DNA of 64,000 bases from an uncultured Mediterraneibacter sp. (GCA_944381495.1 CALWLJ010000010.1:61242-125241), one strand, 5' to 3'; shown: positions 37,754 to 47,487, counted from the first letter of the stretch. Made by a program: numbers and translations. The notes: generated by a model from the letters alone, not told the origin.

Positions 37754-38410
37754 TCAAAAAAAGGATAGCTGCTCATACTCCTTCTCCTGTTTGAGCATAG
37801 GCTGAGACTGGCCGATATACCGTTCTACATGTCTGTCATTGCAGATCCAGTCGCAGACATTCTCCCTGCTGATCGTCATGGGCATCCGGTCATGGACAGG
37901 AGCTACTGACGCATTTGCCTCCGCAGTAAGTATCACAAACCGCCACTCTCCGCGGAACTCTCCCAGAATACCTGCGAGGAAGAGAACGTCATCTGTCTCG
38001 CTGTAAAACTCGCTCTTCTCCTTGCTCCTGTTCCACTCATAAAAACCTTTCGCCGGAATCACGCAACGCTCCTGATAGATCCGGTCTCTGAACATTTTTC
38101 TCTCGAAAACATTTTCCCTCCGTGCATTGATCACAAGAGAGGCGCCGTCATATCCGGGAAATCCCCATTTCACGGAAACGCAGCCGATCCTGACCGGAGA
38201 AGCGTCAATCTTTGCCTCTTTTTCCATTCTCCGCTCTCCGTCTGCTTTCCTATCCAGTTCCTTCGCAAGCTCAGCCCGGCAAAGGACCCATGCCTTCTGC
38301 GCAGGACAAATATCTCTCCTGCCTTCTGTATCGCACCATCTTCCCCGAAATCCAATCAGACTGGATATCTCGTATCCTGTATCTCCGTCTATAAAATATC
38401 TCCCGCACAT
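37754..38410 (-). CDS. SOS response-associated peptidase (SRAP, YedK/HMCES-like)
   Basis: SRAP proteins crosslink to abasic sites in single-stranded DNA through Cys2. The start MCGRYF, the INARRENVF segment, the catalytic glutamate in KGFYEWNR and the histidine in PVHDRMPMTI are all present in 218 residues. It appears alone, between a glycosyltransferase gene and a divergent membrane protein gene. The 260-bp gap to its right shows no RNA or clear operator. Confidence 0.94.
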   Translation of the reverse strand: MCGRYFIDGDTGYEISSLIGFRGRWCDTEGRRDICPAQKAWVLCRAELAKELDRKADGERRMEKEAKIDASPVRIGCVSVKWGFPGYDGASLVINARRENVFERKMFRDRIYQERCVIPAKGFYEWNRSKEKSEFYSETDDVLFLAGILGEFRGEWRFVILTAEANASVAPVHDRMPMTISRENVCDWICNDRHVERYIGQSQPMLKQEKEYEQLSFF

Positions 38411-38670
38411 ATCATCTGTCTCCTTTTTTTCCTCTTGTTGTTATCTGTTTTCTGTTTCTCATATGGTTCTATTCCGTATGAAAAATATAGTATACGCTCT
38501 TCGACTTTCTCCTGACTGTATATTATAACTGCTTTTTCAATATGGACAAGCCCACTCGGAAGATTTCGCCCTAAAGTCGACCTTTTACAATGGTTTCCCT
38601 GTCCACGCTCTCAGGACTGTGGTAGAATGGAAAAGCAGGACGAAAATTGGATTTTATGGAGTAGCTCATT

Positions 38671-39093
38671 ATGAAAACATATATTTGTGCCCTATATTAC
38701 ATTACAGTTGTAACAAGTGCTTTGGTAGGATTGTGGCACTTTTTTGTACCGTGGATGTTTCAGTGGTACGATTATTTACCAACGCAGTATGAGAATCTGA
38801 TAGTTGGGATAGATTATACAAATTATTGTTTTTCACTGTTGCTGTTTGGTTTAAGCGCCATGTTGATTATATTGAGTAAGCGGGCGTTAAGTTTAAATAA
38901 AGAAGTAATTTATTTTTATTATTTTCTTAACATAGTATGGTTGTTTCGTGCCTGCCTTGCAACATTTATAGAGCCTTGGCCACTTGAACCTATACCGGCA
39001 GCAGCAATCGGACAGTTGATAGCGTCAGATTTACTTGCAATACTAATGACATTTGTAAGTGTTTACTTTATCAAAACGGTAAAGAGAAGATAG
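38671..39093 (+). CDS. Small integral membrane protein, unknown family
   Basis: A 140-residue hydrophobic protein with four predicted membrane helices (about 7-29, 45-68, 80-100, 108-132), several aromatic residues near the N-terminus and a basic C-terminal end (KTVKRR). GGAG lies nine bases before the ATG. The gene is more AT-rich than its neighbours, with T- and A-ending codons, which may mark recent acquisition. I do not recognise a family; DoxX-like proteins have a similar layout, but no motif confirms this. Confidence 0.65.
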   Translation: MKTYICALYYITVVTSALVGLWHFFVPWMFQWYDYLPTQYENLIVGIDYTNYCFSLLLFGLSAMLIILSKRALSLNKEVIYFYYFLNIVWLFRACLATFIEPWPLEPIPAAAIGQLIASDLLAILMTFVSVYFIKTVKRR

Positions 39094-39190
39094 CAGTTTG
39101 GCATTTAAACAAGGGTTAGAGCTTGGCATACTTAAGGTAAACATCTCTAAAAACAGTTTCTCACTTCCTTGTGCATAAAAGATAATAAAA

Positions 39191-39281
39191 TATGCATTTT
39201 TATGCATTATTTTACGTATAATTGCATATTTTTACTTTTTATAAATTTTCTCTTGCATAATTATAAAATGTAGTGTATAGT
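39191..39281 (+). promoter_or_regulatory. argG promoter and arginine-type operator sites
   Basis: TTGCAT (39253-39258) and TATAGT (39276-39281) are 17 bases apart. The -35 lies in CTTGCATAATTATA, the same core as at argC. Upstream, TATGCATTTT-TATGCATTA (39191-39209) repeats the half-site. This supports shared control of argG and argC by an ArgR-type repressor. Confidence 0.6.
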
Positions 39282-39380
39282 ATGTTGTAGCTTGTAAGAG
39301 CGGCATATCTGCCAGAAAAAAGGCTGCCGGTTTCCAATCGCCAGCGAATTTATAAAAATACATTTCAGGAGGCATTTACC

Positions 39381-40613
39381 ATGAGTAAAGAAAAAGTTGT
39401 TTTAGCATATTCCGGAGGTCTTGATACGACCGCCGTTATCCCGTGGCTGAAGGAGACGTTCGGCTATGAAGTAATCTGCTGCTGTGTGGACTGCGGACAG
39501 GGCGAAGAACTGGACGGTCTGGAAGAGAGAGCAAAGATGTCCGGCGCTTCCAAATTATATATTGAAAATATCATTGATGACTTCTGCGACAACTATATCA
39601 TGCCCTGTGTAAAGGCAGGTGCGGTTTATGAGAACAAATATCTGCTGGGAACTTCCATGGCACGTCCCGCGATCTCCAAAAAGCTGGTTGAGATTGCCCG
39701 CAAGGAAGGAGCTGTTGCCATCTGCCACGGCGCTACCGGAAAAGGAAACGACCAGATCCGTTTCGAGCTGAGTATCAAGGCACTGGCTCCGGATATCAAG
39801 ATCATTGCTCCATGGCGTATGACAGATCTGTGGACCATGCAGTCCCGTGAGGATGAGATCGAATACTGCCGCAAACATGGCATCGATCTTCCTTTCGACT
39901 CCAAGCACAGCTACAGCCGTGACCGTAACCTGTGGCACATCAGCCACGAGGGACTGGAGCTGGAGGATCCGTCCGTGGAGCCAAACTACGATGATCTTCT
40001 TGTCATGACAGTTCCGCCGGAGAAAGCTCCGGACAAACCGGAATACGTGACAATGACATTTGAAGCGGGCATTCCGAAATCACTGAACGGAAAAGAAATG
40101 AAAGTTTCCGAGATCATCACTGAGCTGAACGCGCTGGGCGGAAAGCACGGAATCGGCATCATCGATATTGTTGAGAACCGTGTAGTAGGAATGAAGTCCC
40201 GCGGCGTTTACGAGACACCCGGAGGAACAATCCTGATGGCAGCTCATGAGCAGCTTGAGGAACTGGTTCTTGACCGCGCTACATATGAAGTGAAGAAAGA
40301 AATGGGCAACAAACTGGCTCAGGTTGTTTACGAAGGGAAATGGTTCACACCTCTCCGCGAGGCAATCCAGGCATTCGTTGACGTCACTCAGCAGTATGTG
40401 ACCGGAGAAGTGAAGTTCAAACTGTACAAAGGCAATATCATCAAAGCCGGAGAGACATCTCCTTACTCTCTGTACAGCGAGTCACTGGCAAGCTTCACAA
40501 CAGGTGATATGTATGATCACCACGATGCAGACGGATTTATCACACTGTTCGGACTGCCGCTGAAAGTCCGCGCAATGAAGATGCAGGAACTGGCGAAAGA
40601 GAATCAGAAATAA
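39381..40613 (+). CDS. argG: Argininosuccinate synthase
   Basis: ArgG joins citrulline and aspartate with ATP. The pyrophosphatase loop [11 protein letters not shown] is at the N-terminus; [13 protein letters not shown] and [10 protein letters not shown] are family signatures. It has 410 residues and an AGGAGG site before the ATG. It stands alone: no argH or argF lies beside it, unlike many argGH operons, and a terminator follows. A 287-bp leader region carries its promoter and operator. Confidence 0.96.
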   Translation: MSKEKVVLAYSGGLDTTAVIPWLKETFGYEVICCCVDCGQGEELDGLEERAKMSGASKLYIENIIDDFCDNYIMPCVKAGAVYENKYLLGTSMARPAISKKLVEIARKEGAVAICHGATGKGNDQIRFELSIKALAPDIKIIAPWRMTDLWTMQSREDEIEYCRKHGIDLPFDSKHSYSRDRNLWHISHEGLELEDPSVEPNYDDLLVMTVPPEKAPDKPEYVTMTFEAGIPKSLNGKEMKVSEIITELNALGGKHGIGIIDIVENRVVGMKSRGVYETPGGTILMAAHEQLEELVLDRATYEVKKEMGNKLAQVVYEGKWFTPLREAIQAFVDVTQQYVTGEVKFKLYKGNIIKAGETSPYSLYSESLASFTTGDMYDHHDADGFITLFGLPLKVRAMKMQELAKENQK

Positions 40614-40667
40614 GGAACAGAGATTAGTAGATTTCAGACAGTTTTATTGCCTGATAAAGCAGAATAT

Positions 40668-40701
40668 AAAGACGGAACTTGCAGTAGCGGGTTTCGTCTT
40701 T
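40668..40701 (+). terminator. Terminator after argG
   Basis: Stem AAAGACG (40668-40674) with CGTCTTT (40695-40701), extended inwards by AAC/GTT pairs, followed by TTCTGTTTG. It lies about 55 bases after argG. Confidence 0.7.
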
Positions 40702-40757
40702 TCTGTTTGTACCAGTAGATACGCCATTTTTAGAATATAACATATCTGAAAAATAAG

Positions 40758-40786
40758 TTGTGCTCTCCTCTTTTAAATGCTATACT
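40758..40786 (+). promoter_or_regulatory. Promoter of the Rpn-type gene
   Basis: TTGTGC (40758-40763) and extended -10 TGCTATACT (box 40781-40786) are 17 bases apart. The 130-base leader has a perfect palindrome, ATACTGCC-AC-GGCAGTAT (40838-40855). This and the terminator account for the 309-bp gap before the gene. Confidence 0.55.
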
Positions 40787-40922
40787 TTTTTCAACATCAA
40801 AATCCCGGATATTTATTTTTCTTAATTTCGATTCCGGATACTGCCACGGCAGTATATCTCATTTTTCAAGGCTGTTTCAGCCAGAGATACCTTTTTTGAT
40901 GAAATACAGACAAAGGAGAGTC

Positions 40923-41918
40923 ATGCGTATGGGAAAAGCAGACACAGCAGTCAAAACATGGCTGAACAACAATGAAAGATTTGCAGATCTTTTTAACGGT
41001 ACAGTATTTGGCGGAGAGCAGATTGTTCTCCCAGATGAACTGGAGGATCTGGATAGGGAAACCGATATCCTGGCCACGGACAAGACCGGGAAAGAGCGAA
41101 GCTTCCGTCGTCACCGGGATCTGGTCAAACGCTGGAAGAAAAAAGTGGATCTCTCTGTTCTGGCATGCGAAGCACAAGATAAGATTCATTACGCCATGCC
41201 GGTAAGAGGGATGTTTAACGATGGTCTGTTCTACACCGATCAAATCAGAGAAATCTGGAGACAATATGAACAGAAAAATAAAAGGAAATCAGCTTCTGAA
41301 AAAGAAAAGCTGACTGAAGGAGAATTTCTCTCACGTTTTCGCAAAGGCGACAGAATCTATCCCATTATTAATCTTGTCTTTTATTATGATCTGGAAAAAT
41401 GGGACGGTGCTACTGATCTCTATGATATGTTCCAACTGAATGACGTACTCTCATGCGAACGGATTCTTCGAAAATATATTCCCAATTACCGTATCAATCT
41501 GATAGATGCCGGGAACATGGGATCCATTAAGAAATTTCATTCAGATTTACAACAGATATTTGGCGTGTTACAATGCAGGGGTAAAAAGGATGATCTGCAC
41601 AGATATATCCAGGAGCACAGAAAGTATTTCGAAAATATTGACTTGGAAACATATCAGGCATTAAGACATTTTCTGCATTCGGAAAGGGCGCTGAAAGATA
41701 TGAAAGATTCAAAAGAGGAGACGATCAATATGTGTAAAGCATTGGAAGAACTGTATAATGATGGAGTTACGAAAGGCAGAGAAGAAGGAATCGCGGCTTT
41801 TATCAAATCCTGCTGCAATCTGGGTGTATCAAAAGACGGCGCAGTCTCACAGCTTGTACTGAATTATAAGATGGATGAAAAAGAGGCCAGGCTGGCAGCG
41901 GAGGAATACTGGAGCTGA
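40923..41918 (+). CDS. Rpn family recombination-promoting nuclease / putative transposase
   Basis: A 331-residue protein of the Rpn/PD-(D/E)XK family, whose members nick DNA and promote recombination. The N-terminal KADTAVKTWLNNNERFADLFN, the acidic LPDELEDLDRETD, and VFYYDLEKWDGATDLYDM are typical, as is the C-terminal GREEGIAAFIKSC segment. I start at the ATG at 40923, which has AAAGGAG upstream. Such genes are often present in many copies and move between genomes. A remnant of a glycosidase gene follows directly. Confidence 0.87.
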   Translation: MRMGKADTAVKTWLNNNERFADLFNGTVFGGEQIVLPDELEDLDRETDILATDKTGKERSFRRHRDLVKRWKKKVDLSVLACEAQDKIHYAMPVRGMFNDGLFYTDQIREIWRQYEQKNKRKSASEKEKLTEGEFLSRFRKGDRIYPIINLVFYYDLEKWDGATDLYDMFQLNDVLSCERILRKYIPNYRINLIDAGNMGSIKKFHSDLQQIFGVLQCRGKKDDLHRYIQEHRKYFENIDLETYQALRHFLHSERALKDMKDSKEETINMCKALEELYNDGVTKGREEGIAAFIKSCCNLGVSKDGAVSQLVLNYKMDEKEARLAAEEYWS

Positions 41919-41950
41919 AGGGACAGAAGAAAAATTATCTATAAATTATT

Positions 41951-42262
41951 CTACTCATAATCAGCAGCACCAATGTCATAAGCCGTTTCATAGTAGCGGT
42001 ATCCGTAATACATTCCTTCTTCATATTCAACATAATTTGCAGCAATTGGTTCATTAAATTTTTCTGTCATAACATTAGAGTATTCATAGTCTCCATAATT
42101 TGCCATGACCGGATTTTTCAAGAAATCACGAGTAAAAATATCTACCGTTCTGCCTGAAGGATTGACTTCACCGCAGAGGATTCCCGCATGAGAGTTAAAC
42201 CCTTCTTCTCCCGGAAGTCCCGCCCAGACAATTGCATCAGCTTCTAATTCGCCACTGTTGTT
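41951..42262 (-). pseudogene. Remnant of a glycoside hydrolase family 3 gene
   Basis: On the minus strand a 103-codon open frame without a proper start reads as an internal piece of a family 3 beta-glucosidase: NNSGELEADAIVWAGLPG, then GEVNPSGRTVDIF, NYGDYEYSN and YGYRYYETAYD, ending in TAG. The large enzyme at 52.0 kb has matching segments (NPSGRTVDTF, FGDYQYYNE, VGYKYYETRYE) in the same order, with clear divergence. Both catalytic regions are missing. The fragment overlaps the end of the GtrA gene in another frame, which suggests deletion or recombination at about 42255. Confidence 0.8.
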
Positions 42263-42753
42263 CCGGTACTGTTTCCCAACAGATCGATCATAAAACTGTA
42301 CAACGGCGCCTTATACAATTCCTGAAGTGCGGCTGCACCAATGGTAATCACTATATAGGCGATCACATACCAGAAAGCCGCCCGCCACACATTTCCGTCT
42401 GATTTAAAAGTTACCTTTCTCTGTGTAAAAAAGTTGATTATCTGCGCGATTGCCATTGTCAGTTCAACTGCCACAAAATAGGCCAGTCCGCCTCCGCCTC
42501 CACTGCCGATCGTGCCTGCTGCATAGTCAAATACATAATATGGACTCCCATTTATGTTATGTCCTATCTGGAGAACCTGAAAGTTCATATCCACAAGAGA
42601 CGTATAACCGAATACCCATTTGAAAACAGGCATCAATATCATCTGAAGCACTGTCACTCCATTACATACAACAAAAAAAATAATGAATTGCGCGATTCCC
42701 GGATGCTGTTTTTCAAAATTAGCCCAGAAAGATTTTATTGCTTTTGTCTCCAC
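42244..42753 (-). CDS. GtrA-like membrane protein
   Basis: A 169-residue protein with four predicted membrane helices, as in the GtrA family that helps move polyprenyl-linked sugars across the membrane. IAQFIIFFVVCNGVT and AQIINFFTQRKVTFKS match the first and third helix regions of the family. A Gly-rich insertion (GSGGGGG) lies before the third helix. The start is GTG with AGAGG upstream, and the gene overlaps the family 43 glycosidase by 35 bp. Its last residues (TTVAN) are read from the family 3 remnant in another frame, so the native C-terminus may be lost. Confidence 0.82.
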   Translation of the reverse strand: METKAIKSFWANFEKQHPGIAQFIIFFVVCNGVTVLQMILMPVFKWVFGYTSLVDMNFQVLQIGHNINGSPYYVFDYAAGTIGSGGGGGLAYFVAVELTMAIAQIINFFTQRKVTFKSDGNVWRAAFWYVIAYIVITIGAAALQELYKAPLYSFMIDLLGNSTGTTVAN

Positions 42754-44242
42754 TGGTCACCTCTTCTTTCTCAATGCTATAAGCATAGTTTATTTTTTGC
42801 TTTAATGAAAATGAGATAAAATCTGCATATCCTTCGCCTTGATATTTGAAATACAGGGCCTTTTCCCCTTTTTCCATATTTATCGCAGAAGAAAATACGG
42901 TATTTTCCTTATTCAGATTTTCTATGGATATCTCCGCATTGATCACAGAGAAATCCCGTTCTTCTGATACAAGCATTTTCCCTCTTGCCTGCCCTGTCAG
43001 CTCTACAGATATCTCCTTCGCCTCTCCCATCTCAAAATACTTGAACCCTGCCACGGCTCCATCCCGCATATTGGCGATATACTGCCGTGCATTCTCATCT
43101 CCGTCTTTCTTATCCTGCGTAAAATACGGATGCTCGGCAAACGCTTTTTTCGGGTTTTTACAGTCGTAACGGCCTGTTCCATCCTTCGACCAGAGATTAC
43201 AGGCGATCCGAGCCGGATATGTGCCGATGCCTCTGAGCGGCCTACCGTTGAGCCCGCAGCTTGTCATCTCCGCCTGCCGGAACATCCCGTTCTCATCCAT
43301 GATGATTTCCTCCGCGCAGGCCTGCCGGGCATAAGAACTCCGGTTAGTATGCCTGTGATAGAAAATATAATATTTTCCGTTCAGGTGCAGGATCCCCCCG
43401 TGGGTATTTCCGATGTAGTTCGCCGCATGGCTTTCATCTTCATTTCCGCCCAGGAACAGATCCCCGTTGCTCACCAGTGTGCCTCCGAACCGGAACCCTT
43501 CCGTGGGCCTGTTGCTTACCGCATAGCAGAGCTCGTGATTATGTCTGGACGAATAGACGAAATAATATTTCCCGTTATATTTCCTCATAGAACTCGCCTC
43601 AAAGAACTCGTGTCCTGTAAAGGAACCCGGCCCTTCCTTCGGGAACAACAGCTTCTCCGGCGTCCGGATGGTCTTCATGTCCTGTTCCAGCTCAAGTACA
43701 TATCCGCCCTTGAACTCTAACTTGCGAAAGCCTGTCACGATCCCCGGTACCGGGGTGTAGAATCCGGAATACAAGTAGACTCTTCCGTCGTCATCCACAA
43801 AGATCCCCGGATCAAAAGGGAAGGAATCTCCTTTTTTCCTGCCCCAGACCGTGCCGTCCGCGTACTGCACATGACCATAGAACTCAAATGGTCCTGCCGG
43901 ACTGTCTGATACGGCAACGCCCATGATCCCCATAAAGTCAAAGGCATAGTAGAGATAATATTTTCCATCTGCGCCACGGGCTACATCCGGGGCGAACAGG
44001 AGCCTTATTCCCAGCCGGTTTTTCGGGTCCTGATCCTTCCGGTAGATGACGCCTTCATACCGCCAGTCGCTCAGGTCATCCGCCGGAGCGGACCAGCACA
44101 CATAATCGTTCATACAGAACATAGGCGCGCCAAACCGATCATGAGAACCGTACACATAGACCCTGTCGCCAAACAGGTAAGGCTCTCCGTCCGGTATGTA
44201 TTCATATTCCGGCAGATAGGGGTTAAAAGCCTGTCCCTTCAT
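42719..44242 (-). CDS. Glycoside hydrolase family 43 protein
   Basis: A five-bladed beta-propeller glycosidase (about residues 1-320) with a beta-sandwich tail (about 380-500) resembling carbohydrate-binding modules. Likely catalytic acids are in the early blade (FAPDVARGADGKYYLYY), the middle (FPFDPGIFVDDDGRVYLYSG) and HEFFEASSMRKYNGKYYFVYS. Family members cleave arabinose or xylose linkages in plant polysaccharides. No signal peptide is visible, so it probably acts on imported oligosaccharides. AGGAGGAGAGAGG precedes the ATG. Confidence 0.88.
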   Translation of the reverse strand: MKGQAFNPYLPEYEYIPDGEPYLFGDRVYVYGSHDRFGAPMFCMNDYVCWSAPADDLSDWRYEGVIYRKDQDPKNRLGIRLLFAPDVARGADGKYYLYYAFDFMGIMGVAVSDSPAGPFEFYGHVQYADGTVWGRKKGDSFPFDPGIFVDDDGRVYLYSGFYTPVPGIVTGFRKLEFKGGYVLELEQDMKTIRTPEKLLFPKEGPGSFTGHEFFEASSMRKYNGKYYFVYSSRHNHELCYAVSNRPTEGFRFGGTLVSNGDLFLGGNEDESHAANYIGNTHGGILHLNGKYYIFYHRHTNRSSYARQACAEEIIMDENGMFRQAEMTSCGLNGRPLRGIGTYPARIACNLWSKDGTGRYDCKNPKKAFAEHPYFTQDKKDGDENARQYIANMRDGAVAGFKYFEMGEAKEISVELTGQARGKMLVSEERDFSVINAEISIENLNKENTVFSSAINMEKGEKALYFKYQGEGYADFISFSLKQKINYAYSIEKEEVTSGDKSNKIFLG

Positions 44243-44357
44243 CCTCTCTCCTCCTTTCTTTCATCTTGTGGCTTTACCGTACCACATGAGGACTTTTTGT
44301 AAATATTTCTGTCATAAACTGACTTTCTCATGTCAAAATCTGTCATAATACATAAAA

Positions 44358-44388
44358 GTTCCGGGATCCTGCAACCTGATCCCGGAAC
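44358..44388 (-). terminator. Terminator after the AAA-ATPase gene
   Basis: A perfect 11-bp stem GTTCCGGGATC with GATCCCGGAAC, followed on the minus strand by TTTTATG. It lies 20 bases after the ATPase stop codon. Confidence 0.8.
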
Positions 44389-44408
44389 CACTCTCCTTTA
44401 TCTTTATA

Positions 44409-46091
44409 CTATCCGATCAGCACTTTCTTTCCCTGAAAAGCGAACCCATATTTCCGGATCTGCTCCTGGGTGAATCCTTTTGCCTTCAATGCTGAATCAT
44501 ACTTTTTCTCTTCGATCTGTCTGAGAGCCGAATGAACTGTCGCCTCCAGATCTTGTTCCTCAGCCGGATCCTGAACCTTAAACTCCAGGATATATGCATC
44601 ATCTCCCGACTTCTTTGGCTCCAGCATCACATCATATCTTCCGAAGCCGCTTTCCCTGTTGGACGTTATAGTATACCTGTCTTCCAGCTCAACGATAAGC
44701 CCTAGCACAAAACCATGATAAAATCGTTCGGGCTCATTTTCCTGCGACGGCTTATTCCCTGTATCAAAAAAGCTGAATGTAGACAGCGCAACCCGGTTCA
44801 TATATACATTCATAGCTTTCCGGTCATTTTGGAGCAATGCGCTGACAAAATCATTATAACCACTGTCATAGTCTGCAAACCATCCGTGGATCATACTGTC
44901 AAACATGATCCTGACTTCCCTGTTCGTCAGAGAAAGGCTGTAAAATGTCCGGCCCGTCCTCATCTGAAATTCTGTATTGACAACCTTCAGATATCCGCTT
45001 GCAAGGAACAAGCTCCACACTGCGCTCTCCCGTTCGTTAAGCTGAGCATAAATGATCTGCTCATCAAGTTGTGTCTTGATCTGTCCGCCCTGGATCAGGT
45101 TTTCAAAATCTGTTTTTATGTCCTTGCTCCCCCTCCGGATCAGTTCATCCGCAAGATGATTGGAGCTGGTATTTGCCCAGTAAGTCTGAAATTTCCCCGT
45201 GTCAAGAAAATTAATGATAGACCAGGGATTATAAATATCTGTCCTACTGCCGAACGTGAAACCGTCATACCAGTCTTTCACTTCCTGTTTCCGATCGGAC
45301 ATCCCATATTCATCCAGCGCTGAAAACACTTCTTCTTCCGTAAATCCAAAAGAATCGGCATATTCTTCTGATGTAGCAGTCACAACCTTCAGATTATTCA
45401 GATCAGAAAAGATAGACTCTTTACTGATCCGCGTGATCCCTGTCAGGATCGCCCGCTCCAGATACGGGTTGTTTTTAAAAGTTGCATTAAAGAGACTCCT
45501 GGTAAATGTGACCAGCTCATCCCAGTATCCTCCTGTATAAGCCTCAAGCATAGGCGTGTCATACTCATCCAGCAGAATAATCACTTTCTGCCCGTAATAT
45601 TTATAAAGATATCCGCACAGCCGCCGGATCGCGATGGATGCTTCCGAATCTGTCATATCCGCAGATACCTTATAAAAATAATTTTTTTCCCGTTCATTCA
45701 GAAGTGTCCCCTGCCCCAGGAAATCATAATGGTTATACAGATCCACAATATTTTCGCAGATCTTATTCCTGACTTCCTGAAATGAATTTTCTTTGATATC
45801 GGAAAAACTGATCAGTATCACGGGATACGTTCCCTGAAGCTGCCTGTATTTTTCCTGCTTCCATATGAGATACGGTTCAAACAGCCTGCTGCCCGCCTGT
45901 TCCACAGAAAAAAAGCTCTCAACCATACTCATAGTCAGCGTCTTTCCAAAACGTCTGGGTCTGGTGATCAAAGTTACATCGTCTTTTGCCTCCCACCATT
46001 CCTCAATGAAAGATGTCTTGTCTATATAAAATGTATCCAATTCCTGGATCTTCCTGAAATCCTGCAGACCTATGCTCACTGTCTTTGGCAT
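44409..46091 (-). CDS. AAA-ATPase with C-terminal PD-(D/E)XK nuclease domain
   Basis: A 560-residue protein of the widespread AAA-ATPase-like (DUF1703) family. The N-terminal domain has FYIDKTSFIEEW, the Walker A-like TRPRRFGKTLTMSM and the Walker B-like VIILLDEYDTP. The C-terminal PD-(D/E)XK domain shows GRYDVMLEP and AYILEFKVQDPAEEQDL. I start at the ATG at 46089-46091, behind GGAGGAGG. These genes are multicopy and variable in gut Bacteroidota and Clostridia; their function is unknown and a selfish or defence role has been suggested. Confidence 0.88.
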   Translation of the reverse strand: MPKTVSIGLQDFRKIQELDTFYIDKTSFIEEWWEAKDDVTLITRPRRFGKTLTMSMVESFFSVEQAGSRLFEPYLIWKQEKYRQLQGTYPVILISFSDIKENSFQEVRNKICENIVDLYNHYDFLGQGTLLNEREKNYFYKVSADMTDSEASIAIRRLCGYLYKYYGQKVIILLDEYDTPMLEAYTGGYWDELVTFTRSLFNATFKNNPYLERAILTGITRISKESIFSDLNNLKVVTATSEEYADSFGFTEEEVFSALDEYGMSDRKQEVKDWYDGFTFGSRTDIYNPWSIINFLDTGKFQTYWANTSSNHLADELIRRGSKDIKTDFENLIQGGQIKTQLDEQIIYAQLNERESAVWSLFLASGYLKVVNTEFQMRTGRTFYSLSLTNREVRIMFDSMIHGWFADYDSGYNDFVSALLQNDRKAMNVYMNRVALSTFSFFDTGNKPSQENEPERFYHGFVLGLIVELEDRYTITSNRESGFGRYDVMLEPKKSGDDAYILEFKVQDPAEEQDLEATVHSALRQIEEKKYDSALKAKGFTQEQIRKYGFAFQGKKVLIG

Positions 46092-46170
46092 ACGGACACC
46101 TCCTCCCGCCATTATCTGTTTTTTATTATACCCCGGAAATTCCAATGGGTACAGAACAAATTCATTCCTA

Positions 46171-47484
46171 CTAATTTGCTTTCTGTCTATTCCTCGGGAT
46201 CAGCACCCGCAGATAAAACCAGTCGTCCTCCGTGCGGACCGTCATGGAGCCGCCGTATTTTTCCGCCGTCGTCCGGATGCTTTTCAGACCATATCCATGA
46301 TACTCCTTGTTCTTCTTTGTGGTCTCCGGAAGCACTCCTCCGCCCGCCAGCTGAACTTCACAGTAATTTTCCACCCGGATGATGACAAACTGATTCTGAG
46401 AATACACAGCCACCCGAATCAGACGTTTCTTCCTGTCCTCGATCTTTTCCTCATACTCAATGGCATTGTCCAGAGCGTTTCCGAAGATCGTGCAGATATC
46501 CATCACATTCATGTCGTCCAGAAGATGCCCGTCCGCCACACAGGTAAAATTAATATCATGCTGCATACAGTACAGATGTTTCCCGGTCAGGATCGTATCC
46601 AGCACCTGATTTCCGGTCTTGTTCTGCGCCTCATATGTCTTGATCTCCTCTTCCATCTCGGCGAGATACTGCTCTTTTTTATCCGAATCCCGCTCCGCGC
46701 GGATCATGGCGATCTGGTGTTTCAGATCATGGTATTTCCGATTGATGGTCTCGATATTTTCTTTCGAAAGATTGTACTGCTCGTACTGACGGTGAAGGAT
46801 GGAGTTTACCGCATCCACCTCTTTCTTCATTCCCATCTCCCTCCACCGCTCCTGCTGGAGGAAGAGGATCAGCACGCCGGAGAAGTCCACCAGTGTCCGT
46901 ATATAAAATATCTCTCCCGGAAGACTGCTGCTGAAAGGCGTGTTCGGATATACATAGCTGATGTTGCTGATCAGGAAGGCAGCCACTGCCATCAGCACCG
47001 ATGCAGCCGCTTCCTGCCATGTGACGTCTCTCCTGTCCGCATCTGCGAAATAGCGCCTGACAAGAAAATAAAGGACCGCAAAAAGCCCCACATAGAAAAC
47101 CGTAAAAAGTATGATCTCAAAGATCAGACTGTCATATCCAAGACTTGCCGCAAAGGAGTAGATCTGCCACTCCAGAGAAGCCACGAACTCCGCCGCCATA
47201 AAGGCAACGGAAAAGCAGAGCACTGCCCCCGATACGGTCACCTCACAGCAGAGTCCGATACACAGGCACATCAGTCCCATAGCCGCTGCCATGGCAGGGA
47301 TCCAGAAGGCAACAGGCCATACGCCGATATAGTATTGGAGTACAATGAGTACAGCGAGAAAAACGGCAAGGATCCCTGCCGTTTTCCACTGTTCCCATCG
47401 TTTTTTCATGACCAGTACAAAGACCAGACAGGAGCCCCATTCCGCCAGAGCTGTATAGATCTTTGGGATATCCTCGATATTCAT
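46171..47484 (-). CDS. GHKL-domain sensor histidine kinase (AgrC/HPK10-like), copy 1
   Basis: Six predicted membrane helices (about residues 10-210) lead to a cytoplasmic dimerisation helix with the phosphoacceptor in NRKYHDLKHQIAMI and a GHKL ATPase domain with FGNALDNAIEYEEK and GYGLKSIRTTAEKYGG. This is the layout of peptide-sensing kinases such as AgrC. It starts three bases after the LytTR regulator gene ends. The signal is unknown; no small pheromone gene could be recognised. A related pair lies at 49.9-51.9 kb. Confidence 0.9.
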   Translation of the reverse strand: MNIEDIPKIYTALAEWGSCLVFVLVMKKRWEQWKTAGILAVFLAVLIVLQYYIGVWPVAFWIPAMAAAMGLMCLCIGLCCEVTVSGAVLCFSVAFMAAEFVASLEWQIYSFAASLGYDSLIFEIILFTVFYVGLFAVLYFLVRRYFADADRRDVTWQEAAASVLMAVAAFLISNISYVYPNTPFSSSLPGEIFYIRTLVDFSGVLILFLQQERWREMGMKKEVDAVNSILHRQYEQYNLSKENIETINRKYHDLKHQIAMIRAERDSDKKEQYLAEMEEEIKTYEAQNKTGNQVLDTILTGKHLYCMQHDINFTCVADGHLLDDMNVMDICTIFGNALDNAIEYEEKIEDRKKRLIRVAVYSQNQFVIIRVENYCEVQLAGGGVLPETTKKNKEYHGYGLKSIRTTAEKYGGSMTVRTEDDWFYLRVLIPRNRQKAN

Positions 47485-47487
47485 CCT

